A stretch of DNA of 64,000 nucleotides from Oscheius tipulae (taxonomy: Eukaryota; Nematoda; Chromadorea; Rhabditida; Rhabditidae). Location of the stretch: the NCBI GenBank assembly GCA_037178975.1, contig JASJZH010000001.1, forward strand, positions 5,812,501-5,876,500. Reading direction: 5' to 3'. A program made the translations under genes and the position numbers. Shown one piece after another: positions 47,501-58,777 of the stretch (the first letter of the stretch is position 1; every line of letters starts with the position of its first letter). The notes under the pieces were generated by a model. That model made no database searches. It was not told the origin of the DNA and saw only the letters and a list, made by a program, of their open reading frames with translations.

Positions 47501-50500
47501 TCCTCTCGAGTTCAGGAGTCAAGGAACAGATTATCGGTTTTGATGCGAGACGGATCACGAAGGATGTCCACAAAAAAGTGTCGGCACTGGTCGCAAACAA
47601 ACAAACTTCCTTTGATCCAAAAGTAAGATTATTGTAACTCAAATTTAAAGTTTCACTTCTTTACATTCCCAATTTCTCTTGTTATAGACCGCCAAACGCG
47701 CCTCAGTCGCTGCCGCACCACTAGCTGCTTGGGTACTAGCCAATCTCCAATATTCTCAGATCTTGGACAAGATTGCTCCTCTGGAAAATGAGAAGAACGA
47801 GCTGGCTAAGTTCGTATTTACATTTCCCAGACAAGGAGTACATTTAGGAATCTGGCCAAGGCCGAGAAGCAAATGAGCAAGCTGTCGGCCGGCCTGGCCA
47901 GTGTTGACACGCGAGTAACCGAGCTGAAAAAGAACTTCGAGGTGCTGATGAAGGATGCGGCACAAATTAAGATTGACCTGGAGAGAGAACAAGCAACAAT
48001 TTCGATAGCTGGAACCTTGGTTGACAGACTGGGAGGAGAGTTTCAGAGATGGAGCTCGCAAATGGAGACATTGACTACGGAACTGACGCAGGTAGCAGTT
48101 ACAGTAGTGAGATTTAATAACCCTCCAGGTGGAAAGATGCTGTCTCGTCGGATCCACATTGGTCACCTTCATGGCAGCGATTCCTGAGGATCAGAGACGC
48201 GATCTCCTGATCAATGTGTCCAAGATCTTACGACTGGACAATTTTGATTCAGTGGTATTCTGCGCCAACGAGACGGAACAGGTGAGAGCAATGGGGGCCA
48301 CATAAACTGAGAGTATCCATTTCAGATGACCTGGAAGAACATGGGCCTGCCAGCTGACTCACTCTCCATCGAGAACGCTGTCGCCATGACTCGAGGCAGT
48401 CAAACTCCATTGGCGCTGGATCCTTCCGGACGCGTCTCCTCCTTCCTACAGAAACTCTACCCAAATGCTGTTCTCTTGAGAGCCAATCAGGACGACTTGT
48501 ATACCCAGGTCGAACTCGGGGTCCGGTTCGGGAAGACCCTGATCATTGATGATGTCCATACCGTCCCTCCACAACTGGTCCCACTTTTGAGGAAGGATCT
48601 AAGCAGTCAAGGTCCTCGAATGATGGTCACTTTGGGCGACAAACAGGTCGACTTCCATCAAGATTTTCGCCTGTTTCTCTGTGCTAGAAGCGAGCCGGCT
48701 GGGCTGAAATCATTGGTCTCCGAGGTGACCTTCTTCACGACTCGTGATGGACTCTCTTCCCAGCTTCTGGACATTGCCATTGAATCGGAGAAGCCCGAAC
48801 TTCAAGTCCGGAGTGGTGAGCTGGCCAGGGATTCGGATGAGAAGAAGAGTGAGCTCGTGAATTTGGAGCAACAGCTGCTACAGCAGCTTGCCAACGCTCA
48901 AGGAAATCTTCTGGATGACAAAGACCTGTTGGAGAGTCTGAACAGGTCCAAAGCTTCGGCTGAGACTCTTTCCTCGAGTATCGCGGAGGCGGAAAAGCTG
49001 TCAGCTCAGTTGAAGGCCGAGAAGGACTCATACCTTCCATTGGCTGACGCGGCGAGTGTTCTGCATTTTGCTTTTGCTGATCTTAACCTCCGGAATCACA
49101 TGTACAATTTTAATGTCAATACGATCATGCAACTTTTTTCAAAGTGCCTGAAGAGCTGTCAGGTATATTCCAGTTTTTGGGAGAAGTAGCGTCATCCTAG
49201 GAAACTACCAACCGGGTGGAAGTTCTCAGAAGAGATCTCCGACTGTCCGTATTCTTCTACGTGTCCCGAGCCATCTTCAAGAATGATCGTCTTGGGTTCG
49301 CTCTCGCTTTCGTCCATTCGAGCATGCCACAGCTTTTTCAGCCAAATGTGAGCCACTTTCGTTGTGGGACCCATTCAAATTTATTGCCCCTCGCGCACAG
49401 AATCTTTTCTAGGAATGGGAGCTATTCACGGGTACGGCTGTTGGAGAAGGAGGCGACATCGAACACATCGGATGGTTAGATGCTGCTCGGAAGCCTGCAG
49501 TGGCTCGTCTGCGTGCCGTTCTACCCTCTCTCTTTCAAAATCTCCAGCTGGGTGACCAGGGAACTTGGAGTGAATATGGCAAAAGTGCCGACGCTGAAAC
49601 CAATGTTCCATCGGTAGTGGACAAAAAGATTACTCCCTTCCAGAAAGTACGTTTCTTTTTTCATTGCATTCCATAAAAACAAAGTTTTGTCGAACGCGGG
49701 GATCGAACCTGTCCGTTTGATGTCACTTTAATATTAACTGGGTGCTGGGTTCTAGCGAACATTGGACAAGAGGCATCCTACGGGAATGCAGCCAGAAGTC
49801 AACAAAAATAGCATTTTTGCAACCGTATTGAACAGCCTTGTAGAACCTTCTGACAGATGTTTCTTTTCCAACTTCGGTCACTTTTGGATGTTTTTTGTCC
49901 CCTGTTCGCTAGAGACCCACCGGCAACCTAACTGTCTAGTATACCAATACCCATGTTGATTTAGTGAGATAGAGTCTCATTCAAAACTAGAGAGTAGGAC
50001 GTTATTTTTTATTAAAAACTGGAAGACCAGACTGTACGCCTTTTCGAAAAAGCATACGCATCTTACCAGAAATAACAGTATCCAGTAAATGTTCATAGTA
50101 TGATGGCAATACAACAAACCACTGCTATTTACCAGAGGGATTGTGGTCACCTTACCCCGGCACCGGTCGCTTTACCCCCGCGGGGGTAAAATCTCCCTGC
50201 TCTAACCGACTTGGCTACCAGACAAAGTCGGCAACTAGAATTTTCAGGTCCTCTTGGTTCAAGCAACCCGTCCAGAGAGACTCTACGCAGCCATGCAAAA
50301 CTTTGTCCTCTCGGCCATGGATGTGAATTCTGTCAATCCGCCGCCCTTTTCATTGTCAGACATTTTCCACGAGTCTCGTCCCGAAGAGCCCGTTCTCTTG
50401 CTATTAGCCGGTTCCGTGGATCCAACACAAGAGTTGGAGACTTTGGCTGGTGAGAAGAGACAATCCTGGAGATCAATCTCCATGGGACAGGGGCAAGAGG

Positions 50501-52444
50501 CCGCAGCAGTGGAAGCTATCAGAGATGCACAGAAGGAAGGAGGGTGGGTCTGCCTGGGCAATGTTCACCTGGCTCTTCATGTCATTCCGCTTATCGAGAA
50601 AGAACTGGGAGGTGCTATTGGCAATAACTCGTTCCGTCTGTGGCTGACTACTGAAGCGGATGACAGGTTCCCAATCACACTTCTTCAACGCTGCTTCAAG
50701 GTCACTTTCGAATCACCTCCAGGTATATTTTTTAAAATGTTTAACTATCTTCTGAACAAAATTTATAGGCCTGAAGAACAATCTTCTCCGCACCTACACC
50801 CAGATTCCCACTGCGCCACGTCGTGTTCTAACCAGTCAGGCGGTTTTCGTCGCTGCTTGGCTGCATGCCCTGTTACAGGAGCGTCGAACTTTCATCCCCC
50901 AGGCTTGGACAAAGTACTACGAATTCGGCCCCGGTGATGTGAGAGTCGCTCGTCTCTTCATCGAACATCTGACGGCTGATGGAGGTAATCAGGCTGGCTT
51001 ATACATTTCCTATTAAAAGTATTTTAGGAGCAGACTGGGAGTTTGTCAAGGGTCTTCTGCGATTTGTAATTTATGGTGGGAGGATAGAGAACGACTTCGA
51101 CATGACAGTCCTACTGGCTTATCTGGAGATGTTCTTCAATGATCGGATGATCACTGGGAGGGATGGTCAACGTCTTGCGGAGAGAATAGATATTCTCGCT
51201 AGCCAGGACATTAACGACTATGTCTCTTTGATCGAGAAGCAAGTTCCAACAGAGGACGACCCCTCCCTTTTCGGCCTGCCAGCCAACATTCGCTTCTCTT
51301 GGCAGCTCAGTGAGGCACAGAACACACTGACCCAGTTGAGGCGATCCGGAGCTGCACAGACGACATCCACGGCAGACTGGCCGATCGTGATGGGACCGGC
51401 TCTTCAACTCTGGAGACGACTCTGTGCTGGAACAGACTTCATCAGTCGAAAACCAATTGACATTCCGGACATTGATGATCCCCTACTGGAAGTTTTGATT
51501 CTGGAGACGAACAACGGGCTCAGCTTGATCTCCACGATCCACAGGGACCTGTCAAAGATTAACCGATGTCTGAAGGGAACCGAGGTTCCCGATGCTGCTG
51601 CAACAGCTATAGTTGATGCCTTCCGTGTACAGCAGACCCCCTCGGCATGGGAAGATAACTGGGAGGGACCGAAAGACCCCCTGGAATACATAACCGTCAC
51701 CATCGAGGCAACCAAGTCCACGCTTGAGATGTCCTCCAACGCATCTCGACTACTCGACTCTCCCGTCTTTTTGTCCAAGCTCCTTCGACCAACTGTCTTT
51801 CTCAATGCCGTCAGGCAAATCAGTGCCAGGAAAAGTGGTACCGGGATGGATGAGCTGCGACTGATATCAGCTTGGGACACTTCAAAACTCTCGAATGTGG
51901 CTGTCAGACTCTCTGTTCAGGGCCTGATGATAGAAGGAGCCCTGCTGGACGGACAGCTTCGACCGACTTCGGCCTCAAGTGCACCAAGTTCCAATGCACC
52001 GCTGCTCAATCTGGCCTGGGTTCCACAGTCTCATCCTTCGCCTTATTCTGTCGATAGCTTGATAGAGGTGAGCCTTCGGGGGACATATTAAGCGAAGAAG
52101 GATGATAGTGGAAACAGGATAACCTAAGTACAGATTGACATGGACATGGCTAAAACTGCAGATAGTCAACTAGCTTGTCCCATAGGTTGCTTTGAGTGCA
52201 AAGAACGACACTTTATATCCCTGGGATCTCCGTGATGGTCTCTTATATCCCGCGCGTTCCCCTTTTTGAAATTCAAATGGCTACATGTGCTCACGCGTGG
52301 GTCCCAAATGTATAATTCTATCCCGTCTTTCAGGTCCCGCTTTACGTAGATTCGTCGAGAAGTCAGCTTGTGGCTTCTGTCTCCATCCCCGTCGATTCGC
52401 CTCTTCGATGGAAAGTTGCCTCTGTGGCCTTGCTACTCAGCTAA
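35526..52444 (+). CDS. DYNC2H1: Cytoplasmic dynein 2 heavy chain (retrograde IFT motor)
   Basis: Minus-end microtubule motor that returns intraflagellar transport trains from the ciliary tip. Similarity to animal DYNC2H1, rather than dynein 1 or axonemal chains, runs end to end. The tail begins [11 protein letters not shown]. The linker block [14 protein letters not shown] is at about 40870. AAA1 P-loop [14 protein letters not shown] and FNCDEGID are at 42127-42230; AAA2 P-loop [14 protein letters not shown] at 43246; AAA3 GPDGCGKEE at 44551; AAA4 GRAGLGRR, with a degenerate Walker A, at about 45990. Stalk coiled coils are at about 46930-47320 and 47850-48100, flanking the microtubule-binding domain ([15 protein letters not shown]). 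AAA5 ([11 protein letters not shown]) is at 48525. AAA6 and the C-terminal domain follow to TAA at 52444. Many introns are short. One fits only a GC-AG junction (47146-47185). Several introns carry repeats. Its presence means the organism has cilia. Confidence 0.96.
36143..36690. mobile_element. MITE-like element with terminal inverted repeats in a dynein intron
   Basis: In the 793-nt intron 36050-36842, CACGGCGTGTTACG and GCGTCGCCACTTTTTC on the left recur as reverse complements on the right (36641-36682), in mirrored order with a few extra bases. The outer bases also mirror loosely (ATTCGGG/CCCGAAT). It is about 550 bp with no transposase ORF, as expected for a non-autonomous DNA element. 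Confidence 0.75.
43781..43825. repeat. Dispersed hairpin repeat, copy 4, in a dynein intron
   Basis: TACAAAGTTGTA-CGC and GCTCTACAACTTTGCA pair around a TTGATCC loop. Just upstream at 43750-43770 is a second hairpin, CATGAAAATG/CATTTTCATG, with perfect 10-bp arms. Confidence 0.8.
47146..47185 (+). other. Probable GC-AG intron in DYNC2H1 stalk coding
   Basis: After ...ITDSMT (ending 47145) the genomic frame runs GCA TAA, a stop. There is no GT donor in the final exon codons. Taking ACG|GCATAA as the donor and GTTTTCAG at 47178-47185 as the acceptor gives a 40-nt intron. It joins SMT to [12 protein letters not shown] with the same residue count as other DYNC2H1 stalks. Confidence 0.7.
49688..49758 (-). 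repeat. tRNA-like (SINE-type) sequence in a dynein intron
   Basis: The minus strand contains GGACAGGTTCGATCCCCGCG as a B-box arm, with a weak A-box side. It is probably a diverged copy. Confidence 0.5.
50150..50235 (-). repeat. tRNA-like sequence with a perfect 20-bp palindrome, dynein intron
   Basis: The minus strand reads TGGTAGCCAAGTCGGTTAGAGC. Where the T arm should be there is instead the perfect palindrome TTTACCCCCGCGGGGGTAAA (50171-50190). It lies about 55 nt before the acceptor of the next dynein exon. Confidence 0.65.
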
Positions 52445-52601
52445 CAGTCACCTTCTTTATTTGTTTCGTAAATGGCACACTCGGGGGCACACGTTTCTAG
52501 TCGCAAGCAGGGTACATATAAATATATCTTTTTGTGCTATCGGTTGAGATCTCTAAGGGGGAATGAGATCATTGGGAATTGTGTTGGCTGACGCTCCGGC
52601 T

Positions 52602-54874
52602 CTATCCACGCTTCGTGTCCTCGTTGATGTGGTTTCTGATGAGATGAGGAAGGTGGCTCGCGTCTTCGATCTGAAAAAATTGTTTGTCAAATAAAATCTT
52701 CTTTCGTAGATCATGGTGCGAAAAATGGTTAGAAAAGTAAAACGTCTGTCTCGCCCAGTTTGTTTGGTAATCGAAGCTCTAACCGACTATAGTCTATTTC
52801 CAACCTCCAGCGGCACTTACGAATTCTTTAAAGGTAGAATGCGAAAGGTCTTGCGAGGAATTTACAGTAGCCCGGGCTTAGATTCGCTATTTTTGAGTGT
52901 TTACAGCCATTTTTTCGTTGTTTTAACATTGGCATTGGATTCGGGGCCTAAGAATATCTACTTGACACCCATTTTGTAGAAAAATTTGCCACAAAAACGC
53001 CTAAAAAAGCGTGGAAGCCGAAAATGGGGCTCTGCTCACATATTTTGGCCATTTTCAACGCTTTTCTTAGATATTTCCCCTAAATTTGTTGTCAAGTAGG
53101 TTTATGCATGTCTAGAATTCGGTTACACAGTCAGAATTTGAAAAAAGTATGCGGAAAATGAAGAAAATTCAAAGTTTTGGAATTTTTTGTTCGCGCGCAG
53201 ATACTGTGCCGTCAGCGTTCAAATTCAGGTGCCGTTGGACGTTGGAAATAGACTATACGCTATGAGAGCAAAGCGCGCCGCGACTTTTCCCCTGCATAAT
53301 TGAACGAGGCAAAGGCAATGTAGATTAGTGAATTCGAAGAGACAATATATAACTTACGAAGTAGTCAGAGTATTCAGACAGACTGTTCCGACATCCGACT
53401 CCGGTCAAGACGGCGACGCTGGCTTTGAGTCCGGCAACTTTTCCCATCTTGAGATCGGCAATCGTATCTCCGACCATGAGTGCCTCCTGAAAAAGAGGTC
53501 ATTTTTCTTCGCCTCTTGAATGACGTCTTTCGGCCGGATTCACCGCCAATTTTCTCCTTTAACGTCGTTTCTCACTCCCAGAGGACTTGTTTACGTGAGC
53601 GTGGTGTGCGAGAGAAACGAACCGATAGCTCGATGTTGAGACGTTTGCAGATCTGCATGGCGCAGTGGGGAGATGGCTTCGGTACGATGCCCTTGTCATT
53701 GCCACAAACGATATCATCAAAGAGCTCGTGGATTTCCAAGTCGATCATCTGCTGCACCGTGGCTCGTCTGCAAACCGTGTTGTCCATTTCGATGGGTCAA
53801 TGAGACATGGATGTCATAAACGGGATGGGCTTACCTGCTGTCAGCCGTACAGAGAGCACTCTTGATTCCCATCGAGCGCAGTTCCAGGATGAGTTTCCTC
53901 AGATCACAAACGGGATGAGTCTGTCCATTGGCGGCCTCGGGCACTCCCTGTTCGACAATCTTGTCCGCCTCGTGGCCCGGGATTCCGTGATGGATTTGCA
54001 ATGTCATGGAGACGTCGGCACGAATCCCGGCCAGGTTTTTCTCGGCCAAGGCCCCCATCGAAACCTGGAAGCTGAGATTTTAGCTGTAGCTCTTCTCCAC
54101 GCTTGACGTCAGTCATCCCCACACGAAATTCAATCTGCACGGGAATGCACGTGTCCTATCCAAAGGAAGCGCAAACGAGGCCAATCTTCTGAAGTTCGCG
54201 CGAACAAAATAAGGTTTGTCTTGTCCCTCCTTGTCATTGCTTCCGGGTTTCTGTCTCTAACTGACCTTTCCACGGATCGGATCGACTCCTAGAGTACGGT
54301 AGACAGATGGTCCCACTGGCAGATTCGTGGCCTCTTCGAGTCTGAAAAAGTCACGATTCGTCTTTGATCTCTCCAGACCCTGTCTCAAGGGAAAAGTTTT
54401 TGGTGCCCAACCGCCCGATTCCCTCGCGTTTTTGCCGCTGCTCAGCTGACTGACATAAACGGAGGTGGATGGACTACGGTAGTATGTGTCTATTTGGAGA
54501 GAGCCTTACGGAAATCGTATTCGAGCGGCCTGGTGAAAAAGCGTCTCTCTTCGAAGAAGCAGTCGTTTACTATTCCCAGAAGATTTTCAGTAGTGAGATA
54601 ACATAAGCAAAAATTGGGAAACAGGGTGATGGCATCGAACCAGGGTCGTTCAAAGATCAGTCAAGCGCGTTAACCACTAGGCTACAGGAGGAAAGAACGC
54701 GCCAATTTCGAAAAAAAACACCAAGTAGACGCAAAGGTAGTTAGCAATCACCAAGGAAACTCACAGCTGAACGGTGGTCGAGGCCCATGGCAGCCACATG
54801 CGGTGAAAGTCGACGAGAGTTCCGTCCTTATCGAAGATGACGAGCTTGACCCCGCTGTTTGGTGCAGTAGACAT
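52602..54874 (-). CDS. HAD-superfamily phosphatase (phosphoglycolate-phosphatase-like)
   Basis: Six exons (54765-54874, 54266-54341, 53835-54064, 53623-53767, 53358-53486, 52602-52670) with matching phases encode 252 residues. All four HAD motifs are visible: motif I FDKDGTLVD with both catalytic Asp, motif II Thr/Ser in ALCTADSR, motif III Lys in KGIVPKPSP, and motif IV MVGDTIADLKMG. A helical cap lies between motifs I and II. Order and length match cytosolic small-molecule phosphatases of the Gph type; the substrate cannot be told. The last intron (52671-53357) contains a TIR-bounded element; the first contains a tRNA-like repeat. The ATG directly follows a CTCTTGCAG acceptor. It is convergent with DYNC2H1, with stop codons 158 nt apart. 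Confidence 0.88.
52788..53257. mobile_element. MITE-like element with 29-bp TIRs in the HAD gene intron
   Basis: The left end 52788-52816 and right end 53229-53257 are 29-bp inverted repeats with 27 matches (core GGAAATAGACTATA). Internal inverted words include CTACTTGACA (52960) and TGTCAAGTAG (53090). No ORF is present. The element makes up most of the 687-nt intron. Confidence 0.85.
54625..54695 (-). repeat. tRNA-like (SINE-type) sequence in the HAD gene intron 1
   Basis: The minus strand reads TGTAGCCTAGTGGTTAACGCG, then CCCTGGTTCGATGCC. It has good A and B boxes separated by about 33 nt. Pairing of the acceptor stem is not evident. Confidence 0.7.
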
Positions 54875-54877
54875 CTG

Positions 54878-56881
54878 CAAGAGGTTAATTGTTAGACTGC
54901 ACGAGGTGGAAGAGAGGGTGTGAAAAGGGGGATAAGAAGCAGCTGACAATTGAGAACAAACGTTTCCTGACGCGCAGCACCGAGAAGAGCCTACCAGCAA
55001 ACATCATGCGTCGGAATGGTTTTCACAGATGGCACAAAACATTATGAGTTCGACTTGTCAGGCTTGTCGAGATTCGAGACCCGCGTCTCTTGGAGACGCG
55101 CTTTGAAAGAGAGACAAAGAAGTCCCAATTCCTGGGAGAAGAATTGGATCCTCGGAGCGGAATAACAAGATTTGCGTGGGATCACAGAGATACAGCAGTT
55201 TGTAGTCCGGGACACGAACTAATTGAAACTGAGAGAAAGAGATTTGAGGAACGAAGACGTCACTTTCTGCCAGAGCCTCCGGCCCCTTTCTGAATTTTTC
55301 AGAGCCGCCACGACGTCTCCTCCTCCCCCGCCCAGAGAAGAGGCGGAGTCGCTTGTGTGAACTGATTGGGCAAATGATAGCACACGAACCTAATTGAGAG
55401 AAGCTGACACACTCACTTGTTCTCTAGAACAGACAATTAGCCATCAGAAGGCAGGGAAGGAAAGGGAGAGACTGGCTGCAATTACTCCACTGGACGAACG
55501 TGGGAACCAGTAGATTAGTGTCAGCTGAAAACGGAAGTCATCTTTTCTTTCCTGTTGTCACTGGAGACAAAAACATTGAGCCTTACTGTACTACTACCTT
55601 CCGAATGGAAGTTCCCTTGGAAAGATATAACAGTACCCGTCCAAGAACAATCCGCCCACTGTTCATGACCTCAGCTTTACCATATTTTGGAGGTTCACGG
55701 CGCGGAAGGTGTGCTGTTGCTGGTCCGACCTAACTTTAGATTAGTAAAGTTTTAGCTTTTTATCTGCTCTTAGTAAATCATCTCTGCTCAAAATATTTAT
55801 ATTCTTCGAACTGAATCGACGTTGTTGACAATCACAGTTTTTCAGCCATAGGCATCTTCCCTTCTGAATAATTCATCCTCCAGATTCCGAATCTGACCCT
55901 CCAACTCTTACGTGACTCTATCCCCCAGAGAGGATGTCCATCTTTTGAGCTGACGAAACGCGCGAGTGTTTTTGGAAGAGTGAGAGTGAGAGAGACGAGT
56001 CGATATGACATGCGATACGTGAAGTGTGGCTGGGGAATCGTCGGAGAAGGCTCCTCTCACTTTCAAAAAGGGCTGACGGATGTCGACGAGGGCATTGTGT
56101 GAGAATGGGTGAGGGAAGACGGAAGTCCCGAAGTGATTGCTGTCAAAACGGAAGGAGGTCAGGGGGTGGCTCCTTCCGTGATCAGTTCCTTGTCCGAAGT
56201 CTTTCGTAAAGCATGTAACGTACCTACATACTCCAGGCTCACATGCTTACACATTATACTTTAGGATTCGCGAATTGAGAGGCCATAACTCTAGAATAGC
56301 GGGACGGCAAAAGAGATCAAGTGGAGAAAATAGTGGAAGGGAGAGGATGAATGGGCTAATTATTGAACAAAATCGCGTTATGATGAGAGTTAGAGGGGCC
56401 AGCTATTAAAACAGAGTTTCTTCATAACTTTGCAATGAAGTCAAGTTGCCTTCCTCGCTGTCACAATGCTTGTTTGCATCGGTTATAACTTTTTTTGACA
56501 CTCAGAAGATAACAGGATTGCGTCCGGTTGAAGCATGTCTCGTCCCACAATCCTGTAATCGCGAGTCGCTCGAGTGCTAACAGAAGGAGCCAAGAAACAA
56601 TGTTCTTCAATGATGTTAGTTCCCGAACTGACTCAAAGTCTCTATGCGCACATAGTAATCTGTTTTAGACACGAACTGAGAGAAAAATTCACACCTGTCT
56701 CAATGTTTGAGATCTGGAAAGATTTCTGGGAGAAACATCCTAAACGCGCGTTTGTTACCCTAGGGGCAGGTCGCAGCATGTTCTTAAGGGCTCTTTTTTC
56801 ACGCATAGGGTACAAGCTGGGCAGGCTCAAAGCCAGATTCCAAAAACGCCTTTATTTTGTAGCAAGTCATACTACAATTTA
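54878..56881. other. Intergenic region, no gene supported
   Basis: Upstream of the HAD gene. Contains a short palindrome (CGCGTCTC/GAGACGCG, about 55082-55100). A 102-codon open frame at 56574-56882 runs toward the LINE relic and could be part of it, but shows no domain. Confidence 0.45.
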
Positions 56882-57290
56882 GCTATCTACTGGAGAGTAC
56901 AAACTTGCAGCCCTACAACGACGGCAGGAAAGGGCCATGCTCAGTATCACACTTCGGGATCGTATAAGGAATGAGAAGGTGAGAAGAAGAACAGAGTTAC
57001 CGAATATTCTGGACTTGGCATGGACGAGGAACCTGAAATGGAAAAGTGGCCAAGATGGAAGGAGGAAGGTGCTCGAAAGCGATGACGGAATTGGTTCCTC
57101 TAGATCAGCGACGAGCTCTAGGAAGACCGTGCATGAGATGGAAAGATGGGCTGAAGAAAGCCTGTGGTCGCTTCGGACGAACTCCAACCACATGGATGCG
57201 ACAGGCAAGAGAGGGAGGCGAAGAATGAGTTCGCGCTATGGGAGCGGCAAGCGAGCCCTGACATGATAGCAACCCCTTGATTCCGACAAT
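56882..57290 (+). mobile_element. 3' relic of an RTE-like non-LTR retrotransposon
   Basis: The translation gives the typical C-terminal end of RTE-type reverse transcriptase polyproteins: RRQERAMLSITLRDRIRNEK, then, in a second frame, CSKAMTELVPLDQRRALGRP, MRWKDGLKK and WMRQAR. The two halves lie in different frames with the shift near 57040, so it is broken. An AT-rich tail (TTTTAAATTGTAAATT) follows, as expected of a 3' end. The 5' part of the element is absent. Confidence 0.8.
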
Positions 57291-58777
57291 AAAATTTTAA
57301 ATTGTAAATTGGAGAGTTGAAGACTTGGCTGGGGACAGTTGGGGTGGGACCCACAGATTAATGCTGGCTAAAGTTGAGAGAGACGGTAGGGCATTTTTAA
57401 TAACGATTATACTGATTAATTCTTCTCTTTTTCCACGCATTTTTAGATTCTTCTCTGTTTTCATTGGCTAATTACAATAGTGAACAGTACCAAGTACTTA
57501 TATTTTTGCATCTGCTGACTCTTTGTGAGAACTTTGTAGCAAATAGTGATAGCAAGAAACGTTGATGGGAAGAACATAAACTTTGTAGCATAGCGAAAAA
57601 AGGCGATGACACCCTATATCATTTACCAGAAGTAAAAAAGCGAACATTGTAAGCGGGATATATTACAATTCGCGGCGAATTCCTTTCATCATTTGATTTA
57701 ATCAGAGACCGGGACCAAGGTTCAGAGCAGTGATCACCGTTACTTTTCAATGATATTTATTTAGCACTTCTTCTATGCGTTGACGCAGGATTGACAGCAT
57801 CTATCCAAGTTTTTCTTTTATACAATGAAATAATGTATTTTCTGTACGGCGTCGTGAAATAGATAGTTGTGAAGAAATGAAGTGTTGAATAAAGAGAAGG
57901 CACGAAAAATGTTACAGTACCCATGTAGTTCAATACCATGTCAACTTAACATCCGTTTTGAGTCTTTACGCAGTAGGTTTACCTGAGATGTTCGATACAA
58001 AAATGGATATCAATGGTCTTGCAGAAACAGAAAGCACAATGGGAAGGCCAAAGAAGAGGAGCGGCAAAATAAGCTGGTATGAAAGAGCTCGTAGAAGCAT
58101 GTTGTGGACACGGGAAGTGTTAGCACTCAAATTTGGGTTTTTAGTGAAGTCGATTATCTGAAACTCAATACATTATCTCATGATAAAAAAAACTAGCGCT
58201 CATAAGCAAAAACAAGAGTTCTGAAGCTCATACATACAAAGTAAGCTTCGGTACCAGCACCCTTCTGAAACTGAAAACTGTATAAGTCTGTAGTTTTGTG
58301 TAGGCAGCTTCATCTGACTTCCAGACTTGGCTTGAAAAGAAGGCCCAGATCGTCCCCATTGGCGAATATTGGGACCCTACGAGATATACGCGGCAGTCGA
58401 GAGTGGAATGAAAAGATTAAAATAGCACCGTGAAAGCGGCAAGGTTTTCCAGACATCTAGGAACCTTTTTCGAAACTGAAAATCTAACTTCTATAGAATC
58501 AGATAGTGATGACATTAAACTAAACTGGAGATAACAAGCAAACAAAAAGCTTGAGTTTGGCTGCTTCCAAGAATTACCGTTTGCTATTGAAAACCCCTGA
58601 CCCTTGAAATGAAGATAGAGAGATCTCCATAATCTTAGGTCAATAGCTCGTCTGGCTAGCGATCAAATTATTCTTTTTACCACACCTTTCAAGAAGTGTT
58701 ATTGTACCTTTAGAAGAGGCCTGCCCCCAACATCAATTCAATTTCAATCTAATGATTTTTCTAACTCAATTACTCAC
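57291..58777. other. Gene-poor stretch
   Basis: AT-rich. Open frames are short and show no domain. It may contain 3' exons of the minus-strand membrane gene, which continues below 58778, but I could not place them. Confidence 0.4.
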
